DNA from: Amblyornis subalaris
Taxonomy: Eukaryota > Chordata > Aves > Passeriformes > Ptilonorhynchidae
DNA length: 64,000 nt
Direction: 5' to 3'
Assembly: GCA_018881555.1 (NCBI GenBank)
Contig: JACAXG010000204.1
Location: forward strand, 124,001-188,000
Positions within the stretch are counted from its first letter, which is position 1. Each line of letters starts with the position of its first letter. The notes beneath the pieces were generated by a model. That model worked only from the letters and a program-made list of their open reading frames with translations, ran no database searches and had not been told where the DNA came from. Below are positions 23,831-35,819 of the stretch, in pieces. The translations under genes and the position numbers were made by a program.

Positions 23831-25630
23831 AAAGGAAGTAGGGAAACAAGTGGTGAGATTGTTGGAAGGAGACAGGGAAAACGAAAGAAATAAGAGAGGT
23901 AGTGAAAAATTGGTCAAGAGAGATGAATTTAAATATAGGAAGCTAAAATTGTGAGGTTTTGCGTATGACCAGGAAATACTCAGTTTAAAAACATACCTCT
24001 GCTCTATAGCTCTTAAAGAAACTGAACCATAAAGATGACACTATTTTCCTGCTAAACTACGTAGAAATGGAGAATACTTTCTATACTGTTTTTTTTTTTT
24101 TTTTTTAAATTTGTAACTCACAAATTTGAAACCTCATCTAGCTTTAGAAATCTCTATCTGAAATATTTACTGTAAATTCCCATCATGGTCAATGTATGGT
24201 AATAAGATATTTTTCTATACAATTCCCCGATCTCCGGTTTAGATACTTATGTTAGGAAGAAATAAATTGCTGAAGCCCATGGAAATATCTAATTTTCTCT
24301 TTTATCTAGCAAGGGAGTTGAGAGTGACTAGGTGAGATATACACAGGTACTGTGGGCACCTATGTTTACTGAGTTCAATCTCATCCCTTTTGATTTCTAA
24401 CTCAGTTTGATTTCTGATGATTCAGAAGAGACAGAAAGTGTGATCCCAAACTAATTTCCTCTATTATCTTTGTCATGACTATTGAAAACGTGGGATAATA
24501 TAAACTCCTCATATCCTAGATCTGACCAACCTAACAATGCCACACTAAGTCTTCAATATTCTTGTTATGCATTGTGTTCATTAGCAAGGAACCTTTTCAG
24601 TAAATTAGTGTTGCATGACCAGCTTCTCCAGAAAAACTCGCTCTCCTGCTTGCAAGCCTCCCCTGCCATAATGAAGACAGCTTAAATTCTCTTTGGGTAG
24701 GTTATACCTGAACAAATGTCAGTGCTACAACAGTCTCTATTTTGTGCCGATCCACAACAGCTCACGAAGAGAAAAGATGAGTTTAGGGTTAAATAAATTT
24801 CGATGTTAAATAAATGCCCACGTTAAATCAGATGGAAACGTCTGGAAGTTCAGGTAGACATGCTCAGGATTGTGTCTCTTCCAGTAGGCAAGAAGTTCCC
24901 ACCTTCATATCTGTCTTTCATTAGACATTCATGCTAGATTTCTCTCCAACCCCCTCTTTCATTGTTATAATTCTTTTCCTATTTTAATTTCTTCTTCCTT
25001 TGGCCCACTTTGGAAAAATATGTTTGCCCTTTGTCATGTTCATCCTTATCTGGATGAACGTGTTAAAAAAGCTTCCTCACATGGATAAACATTCCTTCAG
25101 TGTGAGCAAAGGATGCCCTCTGACTAAAAAAAAAAAAGGAAGGGATCTCAGTCTTCTCCCCTTTGGCTCTCTTCTGGCAGGAATGGTGGTGCTCTCTGCC
25201 ATAGCACATCTCATTACCCCAGGAAGGCAGGCACAGATTAATCTTGCATGCACTGGAGGGGATGCAATACTGGGAAACCAGAATATGGCATCAGCACTCC
25301 TCACCAAGATTCAGTTACCTGTTCCCTGTCCTTGTCTTCTGAGGAAAAAGAGTACAGAAATTTTCTTTCCCATTTAAAGCCTACATTTCCCTTCTTTTCT
25401 CTACTGAGGTAAATCAGCTTTATTCTTTAATTCCTTTGCTGGGTGTGAAAGGGGCTACATTTCTGCAGGGATCAGCAGGGAAATGTCCCGTCTGTGGAGT
25501 CAAAATTAAGGTGCAACACTCCAGGGATGGAGGGGCAATATCCTCAGCAAGCCCACAGGATATGTATTTGCAGGAGATTTTGAGCCTTATTTCTTTGGAT
25601 AGATAAACTGCAGATCATGAAGGCAATTAA
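23831..25630. other. Non-coding stretch, T18 run
   Basis: Pure run of 18 T at 24089-24106, and an A11 run near 25126-25137 inside a domainless open frame (25000-25377). Nothing else recognised. Confidence 0.5.
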
Positions 25631-25770
25631 TCATGGACTCATGGACGAGTACATCTGGAAGGGACCTCAAGAGGTCATCTCATCCATCCCCCAGCATGGA
25701 GGCAGGATAAATGTGCACAGACCATCCCTGACAGATGTGTGTCTGCTTCTCTCTGCTTCCACTCTGGATG
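25631..25770 (-). mobile_element. CR1 LINE 3'-end fragment, antisense
   Basis: It starts with decayed terminal repeats 'tcatggactcatggacgag' (from TCATAGAA-type octamers). It then reads 'ctggaagggacctcaagagg', 'tcatctcatccatcccccag', 'catggaggcaggataaatgt', and 'cagaccatccctgacagatg'. This order is the reverse complement of a CR1 3' end (GGAAGGGACCTC-AGGTCATCTAGTCCA, GGCAGGAT, ACCATCCCTGACAGGTGT). Antisense, 5' truncated, no ORF2 sequence visible. Similarity fades after about 25770. Confidence 0.75.
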
Positions 25771-26061
25771 CTTGCACACCATTATCCATCTAGTGAAGAA
25801 GCAGATTTAAAGTTATGAGGAGAAGCAGAAAATATCACTTTTTAAGCCTGAAGATTTCCCCCTTACTCTCTCTTGGGGCCGGAATCCAGTTTTTGGCAAG
25901 AGGAAGATCCAATCCTCACTGTAAAATCTTATGCAGGGAAGGCGGTGTGAGCAATTTGCTCGTTTTGTAGCCCAGGTTCTGTTCCAAGATGTAAGACCTT
26001 TTTGATTACTAGTTCAGTAGAAAAGCTCAAAATTAAATCTTATCTGGATGTGTGCATGCGT

Positions 26062-26285
26062 AAAAAAAAAAAAAAAGTGAAAAAAGAGAGCAAAAGATGA
26101 GGAGGAAAAACTAAGTAAAAGAAGAGTGAAGAGAAAGAAAGAGACAGAAGGGACAGAGAAAGATAAAATGTGTAAGACAAAAGGGAAAGCACAGAGAGGG
26201 GCAGGGACTGACTTGAAAGGAGGAAAGAAGAAACAGGAGGAACAGAGGACATACAGGCTGAAGCGAGAATGTAGAGAGATGCTGG
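26062..26285. repeat. Purine-rich (GA/A) low-complexity tract
   Basis: Roughly 220 bp with about 85% A+G on the + strand, opening with 15 consecutive A (26062-26076). The overlapping open frames on both strands (Lys/Arg/Glu-rich on +, Phe/Ser/Leu-rich on -) are compositional artefacts. Such tracts can form triplex or unpaired structures. Confidence 0.8.
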
Positions 26286-26804
26286 TTTTTAGGCTAGCCA
26301 TTCCTAACAGAGAGATCAGAAAGACTTTTTGTTGTTGTTGTCCTTAAGTGACTTCTCCCACTGGCTAACATCTCATTTTATGGCAGGTAAATAAGCCTGC
26401 CTAATTGGTCCCTTGTTCAAGAATGGGAATATCGAGCTGAGCCTGCTCCTTCTGAAGTGGGATCTTGTCCAATTTATGGTCTTAGCAGATGTGATCTCTT
26501 CAGGGTTCCACTGTAATGATAAATTGAAACATTTGAATGCTGCGTTCCCAGGTCTGGGCATCCAGCTTTGCAAGTGGGGAGAGAGGATCTGATCAAGTTT
26601 CCTTCTGAAATGACAAATTGTGGTTTCCAGAAACACGACTTAGTCCCATTTGCAAGCCTAACAGTTGTGGAGGCCAAGAGTGGGCTGGTGAAGAAGGATG
26701 TACCAAGGTCACTTGAGTCTGAAGGACTCTGGTCTGGGAGAAAAGATCTCCCTTGAGAAGAAAAGTCAGGAAGTGCACCTTGACTCAGAAGCACTTTAAA
26801 TTAA

Positions 26805-27110
26805 GGTGACACTTACAAACACTTTATTAATAATTAATAAGTGATTAATGAAAATTACTTTTTAGCTGATAAATTGCTTGAAGACACATTAGAGCATGTT
26901 TCAGAAAGACGTGGATAAATATTTTTATGCATTCCCATTTATAAATGCTTAGTAATGGGCTCTCAACTTTCAGGTGTCTCGGCATCATTTATCCCCATCA
27001 TCCTGGTGGCATGCTATAGAGACATCTTATAATAATTTATTTTCAAAATTTGTTCCTATTAATCATGTATTAATTATTATTAAGAAAACATTTGTGCACA
27101 CTTCTCTTAA
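26805..27110. promoter_or_regulatory. AT-rich, TAAT-dense block (CNE-like or very old repeat)
   Basis: Many homeodomain-type cores: 'actttattaataattaata', 'agtgattaatgaaaatta', 'tatttataaatgcttagtaa'-like text, 'tattaatcatgtattaatta'. The start 'aaggtgacacttacaaac' followed by AATAA-type text recalls end sequences of some old vertebrate repeats, but I cannot name a family. It could be a CNE, an exapted repeat, or plain AT-rich DNA. Confidence 0.25.
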
Positions 27111-28439
27111 TCTGAATTCTTGCTTGACTGGTTTTCCTAGATATGTGGAGGAACACCCAGCTTGCACAGTTCATCATGTACTCTAGAGCCAGGCAGGTGT
27201 AAAGTGGCACTTCATGAGACTACCTCAACTTACTCCAGCTAAGGATTGAGTCTAGCCTGCTCTGCCCTTGCTTAATTTTTCCCTGTGGAGCAAAGGGAAT
27301 GTTTACAAGGGTGCACGTGCATGGCCACCAGTGCTAAGCAGCACTGCCGTTTCTGTAGTATCTGGGGACTACAGAATGGGAATTCATAACTGAAATCTGT
27401 CCTCCTGTGGAACAGACCAGTGTGTTTTCCTCCTGTCTGGTGGGTGGTAAATCGAAGCACAGATGTACAGAAGTCCAGATCTCGGAAAATTTTAGGCACC
27501 TATGGAAATTAATGAGCTTGCAGCTGAAAATGGCTAATGACTTACCCGCAGCTCAGTCTCATGCTGGTTCTTCACCTACTGGGTCGTTCTGCTGCAAGGT
27601 CAGGATTGGTCTGCCAGTGAAGTGTGTACACAGAGAGGGAGGAGATGGGCTGTGGAGATTCTTTACACAGGGCTTTGGCTGAATCTGTTCCTCCATAAAA
27701 GTTAGAGCAGCATGAAGGCTGCTGTTATTTACACCAGCCTTAAGGATTGAAATGACATAGGGATACCTGAGTCAGTCATGAGGATGGCTGTTAAATTGTC
27801 CTTAAATCACTGAATGAGTTTCTGGAGCCAGACTGATTATTTCACTAACCAGCAATAGAGCAGTAGACATGGCTACCTGACTGATGATTTTCTGATGAGT
27901 TTAAGCCAGTGGTTCCTAAGCAGAGTCTGTTGCCTCTAAGGCTCCTCAACGTCAGCCTGAGAGATGGGACACTAAAGGAGTAACTTGTTAAGACCAAGTA
28001 CCGGAGACAACACTTGCTCAATACCTTGATCTTCCAGTCAGCAGAGGGGTGGAGGATCTCTGCTCTGTCCCGTGTGGACCAGGTAAATTGCAAATAGAAG
28101 CTGTCTTAGCTTAGAACTTACTTCAAACAAGGATCTCAATTTATTCACTATGTATTTAATGGTGAGAGAAGTCAATATTCAAAAACACCTCCACTTTTCC
28201 AGGAAAGTTTCTTTTCAAAAACATGTCTTCCTTGTAAAATGAAAAAAACAATGGAACCTATTTCCCTACTGCATCTTGTGATTACTTTCTCTCATGTCTA
28301 TCAAGTTGCAAATGAAACCTCCTGTGCCAATTGGTTCAAAGTTATTGAGGGAAGAGGAAAAGAGAGAGAGGTAAATAGACAATAAGATACAGAATAATCA
28401 CAAAACTCCTCATTTCTTTAGGAAACCAAACTAAAAATA
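27111..28439. other. Non-coding stretch, no recognised feature
   Basis: Unique sequence with no gene, RNA or transposon recognised. Confidence 0.5.
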
Positions 28440-28700
28440 GTTTGAAAATTAAGTCAAAGTTTCCTGCATCTGTCCCTGGTGCCTATGCAGAGCTCTGTGA
28501 CAACAGGCCATTGTGCAGGACACAACAGCCCTGTGACTCCCGAATTGAATTTGTTCTGCCTGTTCATGGCCAGTTTGCACTCAATTTTTATGCCTGTTGC
28601 ATAGAAGAATCATTTTTCACAGACAATGATTTCTCCATGAGCCGCTGTGGAATATGCACAGTGCAGTGACTTGCTGAATTCATAATTACGAATGCTCCTA
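28440..28700. promoter_or_regulatory. CNE-like block
   Basis: Complex unique sequence ending in 'gaattcataattacgaatgc' with homeodomain-type ATTA, and containing 'ccgaattgaatttgttct' and 'gtttgcactcaattttta'. An open frame (28442-28669, +) covers most of it, but the peptide matches nothing I know and there are no convincing splice borders. Conservation not tested. Confidence 0.2.
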
Positions 28701-31113
28701 CTGGAAACACACAACTGCAAAAGTTATGCTCTTCCAGGCAGAGAACACAAACAATTTATCTGCCTGCCTAGGTGCTTGTATTCCCTGTGCCAGGCTGTGG
28801 AGTGTCTCTTGATCATTACTTGACCTACTGCCTCAAAAACTTTGGAAAATCAGAAAAATACTAACTCAGTGGCCAGTTGTGGGGAATTAGAGACAGGACA
28901 AGCAACTTGGGCGAGCTAGGAATTGAATGAAAGTCTAAAACTGAGTATCCATCCTGCTAGCTAAATTCTTTCTCTGATCAAAATCATCCACTATAACAGG
29001 GTATTGGATGTTTTGCCTTGATGACAAATGGCTGCCACTTGGCTGTAGTCCAAGAAATGTCCTTCCCATGCACCTTTGTGAATAGCTCTTAAAAAAAATA
29101 GTCAGTAGCAACTCAAAAAATAATTCAGAGAGAGCATACGTATGAGACAAAAAATATAAATCTCAAAAAGTCTCTCAGTCCTTTTCTCAACTCCACAGCT
29201 CTGACTGATTTTTAAAATATCAGTAATACCTATAACACCAGTATTACAGGACACTGTTGCCTGGAAAGGAGAGGAAAAATTTAACAAGAAGCAAATATAC
29301 ATTTCGTTCCCATATCTTTTTTTTCCATTGGGGTTGCTGCATGGCTTGTGTTCTTCACTTTCCCTCTGCCTACCTGTAAAATTAAGGTAATTTGGGGAAA
29401 TTTGCTGAAAACTGCTTCCCACAGAAGGTGTGTAAGGCCTGTGTGTTTTTAATCACACCCATCTGGAGCTGTTATGAAAGGCTGAGGGAAGGGAGGGTGC
29501 GCAGAGATAGAGAAATGCACGTGGTGTGTACATGCGGAGAGCTTGGGAGGCACAGGAGTCTGGGGTTTGTCTCAGTGTGGGAGCTGCAAGGAGCAAGGGT
29601 GGATCATCAGGCAAGAGGGGGAGATTTAAAGGTCTCTGATAGTCACACAGGTCAGTCAAACCACGGCTGCCGACACTGTGATCCCTCCCGTAGAGTAGCC
29701 ATCACACATTCCCTCTCTGGGCAAACTACATGTGCCTGTCTGAACTCCCTCCTGCTTTATCAGGGCTGACATGAGCTCCAGTCCAACACCACCTGAGTGC
29801 CAGAGGCTGGAAAACCCTTGCATTCTTTATAAGATGCTCTGGGGGTAGCTAGCAGTATGTCATGTCTCTGCAAGTATTATGAGGAAAGAAGCAGAGACAC
29901 GGGTGATTACGAATAGATTCAGAGATATAACTTTCCATCCAATTCCATCAGCCCCATCTCTCTTTAATATTTAGCTATTTCTCTATAAACTAAATTGACA
30001 GTAGAGTCTCTCCTGCTGAGTATTTAAAATATATGTGTATACATTATATACAGATTGCTCCTTATTTCTTTCCCTCCTTGTATCATTAAACTGGTGTTGT
30101 GTCTGCTGCTCTGTAAATGTGTAAATGGCAGCTTCTCTTACTGATAGTGTAAAAGTTGGAATAGTGTGGTTTTGCCGTAGATGAAGGAAGGGAGAGGGAA
30201 GAGGAGGACTGTCTGCATGTCTACTGGGTGATGAGTGCGTGGTTGCGGGTGTTAAAGCAGAAACTATTTCCTCAGAGTCTTGGTGGTATGTTCTTTGACA
30301 GCCTCCTACACCCATGAAAATGTTTATGTGTTTAAATTCTTCTTTAGGACCCTAATCTTCTTTCCTTATATTGGGCATAAAATATCTAAATGGAAGTTAA
30401 GGGCCTTTATGTCTTTTCAGATCACCTGAGTTTCTCCCTTCCCAGTGTGTTAATTTTTATGCATGGGGTCTTACCATGGATCAGGAGCACATAACTGCCT
30501 GAGGAGCACACAAATGTACAGAGGGATGTGTGATTGTTCTGCTGAGGCACATCACAAGAGCAACAGCCTGTGCATAGCATCATTACTGGGCAACACAGGA
30601 GCTCCTCCAAGCAAGGAGTCAGGCTAGGAGATACATCACCTTGCAGGGGTTCTGTGGCACGTCACACAGACACAAACACACACCCCACAGGCCACAGTAG
30701 GTCAGTCTATGAGAGAGCACATGGATGCACTGAGCAGGAAATGGTTTGGGGCACTTCAATGTGCAGGCATAATGTTGCATGCAACAGGAGAGCACCCACT
30801 GCAAGCCAGATGGATGAGTCACCTGGGCGGGAACTGAGAGTGGATTTGTCTGGTCTTTGGGAATCTGGGCATGTCTCGACTTCATAAAGACTGCAGGACC
30901 CTCCTAAATCAAGGGGATGTTGCCTATACCCCTGGGATGCTGTAATATCACACGTGTAGGTATCCACAAGTATATCAAATGGAGAGAAACCAACATACAG
31001 ATAAAAGCTTCCCAAATAATTAAGTCCACAATAAACTATCAATCAATACAGAAAACCATACCTATTCAGCCTTCTTGGGAGAGACATACCCAAGACCCAT
31101 CTGTTCAATGATC
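28701..31113. other. Non-coding stretch, no recognised feature
   Basis: Unique sequence with CA-rich patches near 30660-30690. Several short open frames on both strands overlap one another. Nothing supported. Confidence 0.5.
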
Positions 31114-31139
31114 TAAATGTTTCTTAGAAGAAACATTTA
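31114..31139. repeat. 26-bp near-perfect palindrome with TTCTTAGAA
   Basis: TAAATGTTTCTT (31114-31125) and AAGAAACATTTA (31128-31139) are exact reverse complements separated by 'ag'. The centre contains TTCTTAGAA, a perfect TTC-N3-GAA (GAS/STAT-type) motif. No transposon family recognised. Confidence 0.9.
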
Positions 31140-31258
31140 AGAAACAAATGTAGCATGGAGTGATGCTTTCCTGCATTAACCCACTCCAAGGTTCTGGCAA
31201 TCACTAAACCAAAGGATATCCAAAACTTCTTCTGTTTAAGGTATACAAGTAAGTAAAA

Positions 31259-31282
31259 TGTTTCTTGTGAGATCAAGAAACA
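31259..31282. repeat. 9-bp inverted repeat sharing TGTTTCTT with its neighbour
   Basis: TGTTTCTTG (31259-31267) pairs exactly with CAAGAAACA (31274-31282) around 'tgagat'. The arm shares 'aaatgtttctt' with the palindrome 145 bp upstream. This suggests local duplication or a common origin. Confidence 0.85.
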
Positions 31283-33439
31283 CTGCTCATACCTTTTAAG
31301 GTTCATAGCATTTGTTCTTTAACCTTTAAGCATGGACTAAACTTTGCTTTTAAAGCAGGCTTGATTTGCCCATGCAGGTATATACTTAAAGTCATGATAG
31401 AACTTCTCAGCTTCTACTAAGAGCCTGTGATGGGCAAAGAAAGTGATGTGAATTCAGGTGACAGGAAGAGGTTTTGCAGAGACAGGTGCTCTAAAGAGAA
31501 GTTGAAGAACCTGGGACCAGGTTCTGGGGTTGGAGTGACTTTCATTTCATCTGCATTCTTACGTTGCGCTTCTGACTCCAGAAAGCTTTCCTAATATTCC
31601 ACCTTTGCCTGTTCATTATAGTAGCTCTGGTTATAATTAAACTCTTCTTTTAACAAGATACCAAATCCAGCCTGCAAAAAATATTCATCAACGATTCCCA
31701 TCTGTGTTAGCAAAGATTTCCATTCACTTTGTCTCCTGCCTCACCCCGCCCCCTCTGAACACGTCTTTGGGAAGCCTTCAGTATGCTCACAAGGAGGCTT
31801 CATCTTCCTCTGGGTAGATGTAATTTTAGCTTCATGGCAGCTGAGATCCATGAATATTGAAGGGGCTGCGGTTTCTGGGACTGCTGTGGAGGCAGAAGCC
31901 TGGTGTTGGTCAGAGAAGAGCTGTGTGCCAGGTGGTCTCGTGGTTTAACATGCTCGATCACAAGGTGTCTGCAAAGCCTTTCTGACCAAGAAGCCTCTGG
32001 CACTGCCCTGCAGAAGTCTGTTTATTTGCTAAAGGCAAAGCTGAGGGGCAGCCTCACTGGTAGTTTTCCAGGCATGGACTGTCTGGTTGCACTTAGGAAG
32101 GTATCCAGGGATGCTGGATGCCCTTTTCCCTCAAAGCCAAATATGCTCATCCTTGTGTTAGCATTGTCCATTATGCAGTTGGCAGGAGTGTTCCCAAAGG
32201 CTTGCAGTGAAACACCTGATCCTCAGGTGGGGATAAAAAACCCCAGCAGAATAATTCCACTGACTTCAACAGGGCTGTGTCATTCCACGCCAGATGAGCA
32301 ACTACACTGAGAGACCTCAGAACAGCTTGAGAGGCTGGGAAATCACGAACTCTTAATTCTGTCTGAAAAGTTCACTGACCTAAGTGGGAGACTGGATGTC
32401 ATTGTCCCCAGAGTCAGGATATTTGCCCGTTTCCAGGGATAAGCAGTACTGTCTGTATCAGGACAAGTGCATCGCAGTGTAGTGTTGTTTGAGACGTAAG
32501 AGATGTGGTCTCACTGCTTTCACCAGGGTGGGTCAGACAGTCAGGGATGTGTTGGTATCCAGGACACATGGCGGGAGTTACACCCAATGCCCACCTGGCC
32601 TGTACGTGCACATCCCTGTTTCTGTGTGTCTAGGGGCTTCCTCTCCGGAAAGGGAGTGCTCCTCACACCCTCCCCGTCGAGAGGAGGGGTAATAAGGAGA
32701 GAGAGAAACAAAAGCCCATGTAAATAAATTGTGCTTCCAACTCTGTTGCCAAATAGGACAGGGCTAATTTGCCTTTCTTCTAACAGTCTGTGATTCATTG
32801 CCTTTAGAAGCACTTTTTGCACTGTTTTCAGAAATTTCTTAAGGTTTTCTTGGATCTAGTCATGATTTTGGTCCCCACAAGATTCTGCGACAGAGTTCCT
32901 CCAGTAAAATATACATGGCATATATAAGCAATAATTCTTTGATTTCAAAGATAGTTTAACTTTTTTTATTACAATAAGTGACTCTTAACTGTCTGTTTAA
33001 AAATCCTTTTGACATTTCATTTATGTTTTTATATAAATCAATTTGATTTCCACTCTGTTTTGTCATTTCTGTGGGGGTACCTAGACCATTTAATCTTCAC
33101 CATCCTATAGAAACTATGCTTTCCCTCTGATCTTTAAAGCCATCTTTTTCCCTGCCCTTTCTAGTTCTGCTTTACTCTTTTCTATCTTTCTTCTGAATTC
33201 TGTGCACCATCATAGGAGACAGAGTCAAACTCATTTAAGGATCATGACTTTGGAATATAATTTTGTTGCCTTTCTAATTCTATTAAAGGACTCTGTGCTC
33301 ATAGTTCACCTTCCAAAAGGAGGGGAAAAAATAGAAAAAAAAGATATGGGCTTTATTTGTGTTTTCAATGGTTGTTTAAAAGAAAAAAAAAAGAGAAAAC
33401 AGCCAAAAGCGAAACACACCCCAAAAATCTAACCCCAAC
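31283..33439. other. Non-coding stretch, no recognised feature
   Basis: Unique sequence. A-rich run at about 33378-33400. The open frame 31903-32310 (135 codons, +) has no domain or splice context that I can defend. Confidence 0.5.
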
Positions 33440-33840
33440 CTCTGTCTTGGATGGATGGGTGTTTTTGCTGTCAGGCTAAAGCTGAATGCACAGCTCCAGG
33501 GCATTGTTCCAATATTTCAGTTCTTCAGCTAGGTGATACTTCTCGAGTGTTTGAACAAGAGATGCATCACGGAGTGGGGGAAGGAGGGGTGGAGAGGGAA
33601 GAGTCTGTCAGCAAGAGGCCCCATGCTAATCTTCTCCTTCAAGACGGGGGCCTTTTGGAAACCTGTTTTAATATTCATGGTCTTTAGGTAAATAGTCTCT
33701 GAGTCAGGCTGTCAGTTTCTGCAAATGTGGCTGTCTTGCTGAAGCTACTGCACATTTATCAGTGAGTAAACAGTGACAGGAGTAGGGGGATTAGAGAATT
33801 AAATTACTGTTTAACCACTTTGTTTCTCAAGTTTTTGGCA
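33440..33840. promoter_or_regulatory. CNE-like block
   Basis: Unique mixed-composition sequence with 'gtttaatattcatggtcttt', 'aggtaaatagtctctgagtc', 'agaattaaattactgtttaa' and several CAG/CTG-type E-box cores. A GA/G-rich segment at 33570-33605 interrupts it. Judged by appearance only. Confidence 0.2.
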
Positions 33841-34275
33841 TTGCCTTTTGGTTTGTTCCAAGATGGTTTTGTAGATTGGTGTTGGTTTTTTTTAAACCTC
33901 TGTCTCTCTCTTCCTCTCTTTCTTCCTCTCACACACCCCTATGTCACATACTTATTTGAAATCTCTGAGATTTTCCTCGTTTTCAATTTTTAAAATTGTA
34001 GGGGGTTTAATTTATTTTTTTATCAAAATGAGATCTTTAAAATAGCAATGAGGTAGGCTGTAGGAAAGGATCAGGAGACGCTTGCTGATGCTGACCAGTT
34101 CTGCTTTTTCCCTCCTGGTCTTTTTAAGTTTCTCTGGCTGGGTTTCCCAAGCGAACAGCTCCGTTCCAGCGAGAAGAGCTGGCACTTCCCATCTGCACCG
34201 GTCTTATTTTTTCCTCCTTTCTTTCCCTTCCCTCTCCACCCCCCACAGGGCATGACATAGACTCCGCCACCTGCC
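33841..34275. other. Pyrimidine-rich and unique sequence
   Basis: CT-rich stretch at 33898-33938 ('ctctgtctctctcttcctct' and similar), then unique sequence. No gene supported. Confidence 0.5.
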
Positions 34276-34660
34276 TTGTACTCATCAGGTTATAAGCCAA
34301 ATATGCAAGCCCCTTGGCAGCACCACGTTCCTGACATCCTTTGTTGCCATCCCCTGACACCGACACGCAGACACGCGGTGGTCACCCCTTCCCCCATCCC
34401 ATCTGTGAGAGGAGGAGACGCTTTACTCTCTCCTGGCAGCCGGAGCCAGACCGAGCGCAGAGGATGCCAATTAGGCCTCGGAGACACCAACCGGGTCATG
34501 TCCAGCAACTCTCACGCCGGCCCTGGCAGGGGTGTTGGCCCTGGTGTGGGTGCCGGTGGCTCCCCGTGGAAACACGCTCCCGGTGCCTGCACAGCCAGGG
34601 CCCAGTTGGCCGCTGTCCTGAGGCACCGTGGGCAATTTGGGGCGTCGGCATCACAGGTAG
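34276..34660. other. GC-rich, CpG-enriched patch with long chance-type open frames
   Basis: The GC content is clearly above the surroundings, with CpGs such as 'gaccgagcgcagaggatgcc', 'caaccgggtc', 'acgccggccc' and 'ggcgtcggcatcacag'. The longest open frame of the window (34276-34878, +, 200 codons) lies here, but other frames on both strands are open too. That points to stop-poor GC composition. The Gly/Pro/Val-rich peptide has no recognisable domain. A 'gcatcacag|gtagtg' junction at about 34656-34657 could serve as a donor. It could be an unannotated exon or promoter patch; evidence is weak. Confidence 0.35.
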
Positions 34661-35783
34661 TGCTTACATCAGTCCCACAACGTCTGCCCCTGTGTCGTAG
34701 CACAAACAGAGCATATGTTGAGCATCCTCTTCTGTTTGCTGTATCAAAGCCAGTCTATTGGGAGCACCATGGACACGGCACTGACTTCCAGACTCCCTTC
34801 CCAGCTCAGAGCAGAAAGAAGGTGGGAAGGGAGGAGAAAAGCGACTGCTTCCCCATGTATCTCCTCGCCTTGTGTTAGGCTGATATCCACTGGCATGTAC
34901 ACTGCTACAGATGGGACAACAGTACCTTGTTGTGCATCCAGCCTACAGAGTTTGTCTTGTATGTGCGTCTGCTCGGTTCAGCCGGGTTCGCCAAGGTGGG
35001 TGGCGGGGAGCCAGAGCTGTAGCTCTTCGGATTTATTATTAACACCCAGCTTGAATCAATGCAGGCTCCTTTTACAAACCTCATAGTAAGCTTTCTCAGG
35101 CAAAGGTTTCTTTACTAAGCAGGAACTCTTCCCCATTCTGTGCAAGCTCCTGCTTCAAATCTGGGGACTGATGATGCTGGGGCTGCCCCTGCGTGCCAGT
35201 CGTTTGGACTAAACCCTGCCATAGCCACTGCATATGGTAGTTTGTGTATGATCTGTCCTTTAGCTGTAAGGGCTGGCCCATTTTCTGTTCTGTTGGAGGG
35301 CTGGGGTGGCAGATGGGGCAGTTAAATTTGCTGCTGATGGGCAGAGGAGACTGCTGCAGGTCTCCATGGGGCTCCTGAATCCTTTACAAGGGTGAACTAC
35401 TTCATCTGCCCCTACTCACCCTATAAATGTGAGCATTTTACAAATGCTAGTGGACATTTCCACAGGAAAAATGCATCGATGGAATAAGGAGAAGGTAGTG
35501 CAAATAAATAGCGTTGTTTTGGCATTCCCATCCCTGTGAACACCTACCAAACTGTTAAGAGCTGCGTAACAAGCCTCCGAAATAGACAGAAATCCCATTT
35601 TGGCAAATTTGCTACTGACCATGTGGACATCCCTGTGACTTTTCCTACACTCCCTCTCCATCACCATCAACCTCCTGCAGGGCAGGTCATCACTGAGGGG
35701 GAGGAAAAGATGGTCCCACAGATGGCCTGAGTTCAGAGGGTCTGTGGGAGTGAGATAACTCTCATTTCCAGATGTCAGTGGAA
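34661..35783. other. Non-coding stretch, no recognised feature
   Basis: Unique sequence; the minus-strand open frame 35416-35886 (156 codons) has no recognised domain. Confidence 0.5.
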
Positions 35784-35819
35784 GAAATAAAATAAAGTGA
35801 AATAAAATAAGATAAAGTG
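35784..35819. repeat. Short AAATA-type tandem repeat
   Basis: Two copies of 'gaaataaaataaagt'-like units in tandem, the second with a 'aagat' insertion. Simple AT-rich minisatellite. Confidence 0.8.

Noticed and set aside
26014..26347. Lys/Glu-rich (+) and Phe/Ser-rich (-) open frames
   Set aside because: Translation of a purine-rich low-complexity tract.
31930..31975. tRNA-like 'tctcgtggtttaacatgctc' text
   Set aside because: No proper B box, no acceptor stem pairing and no cloverleaf; not a tRNA.
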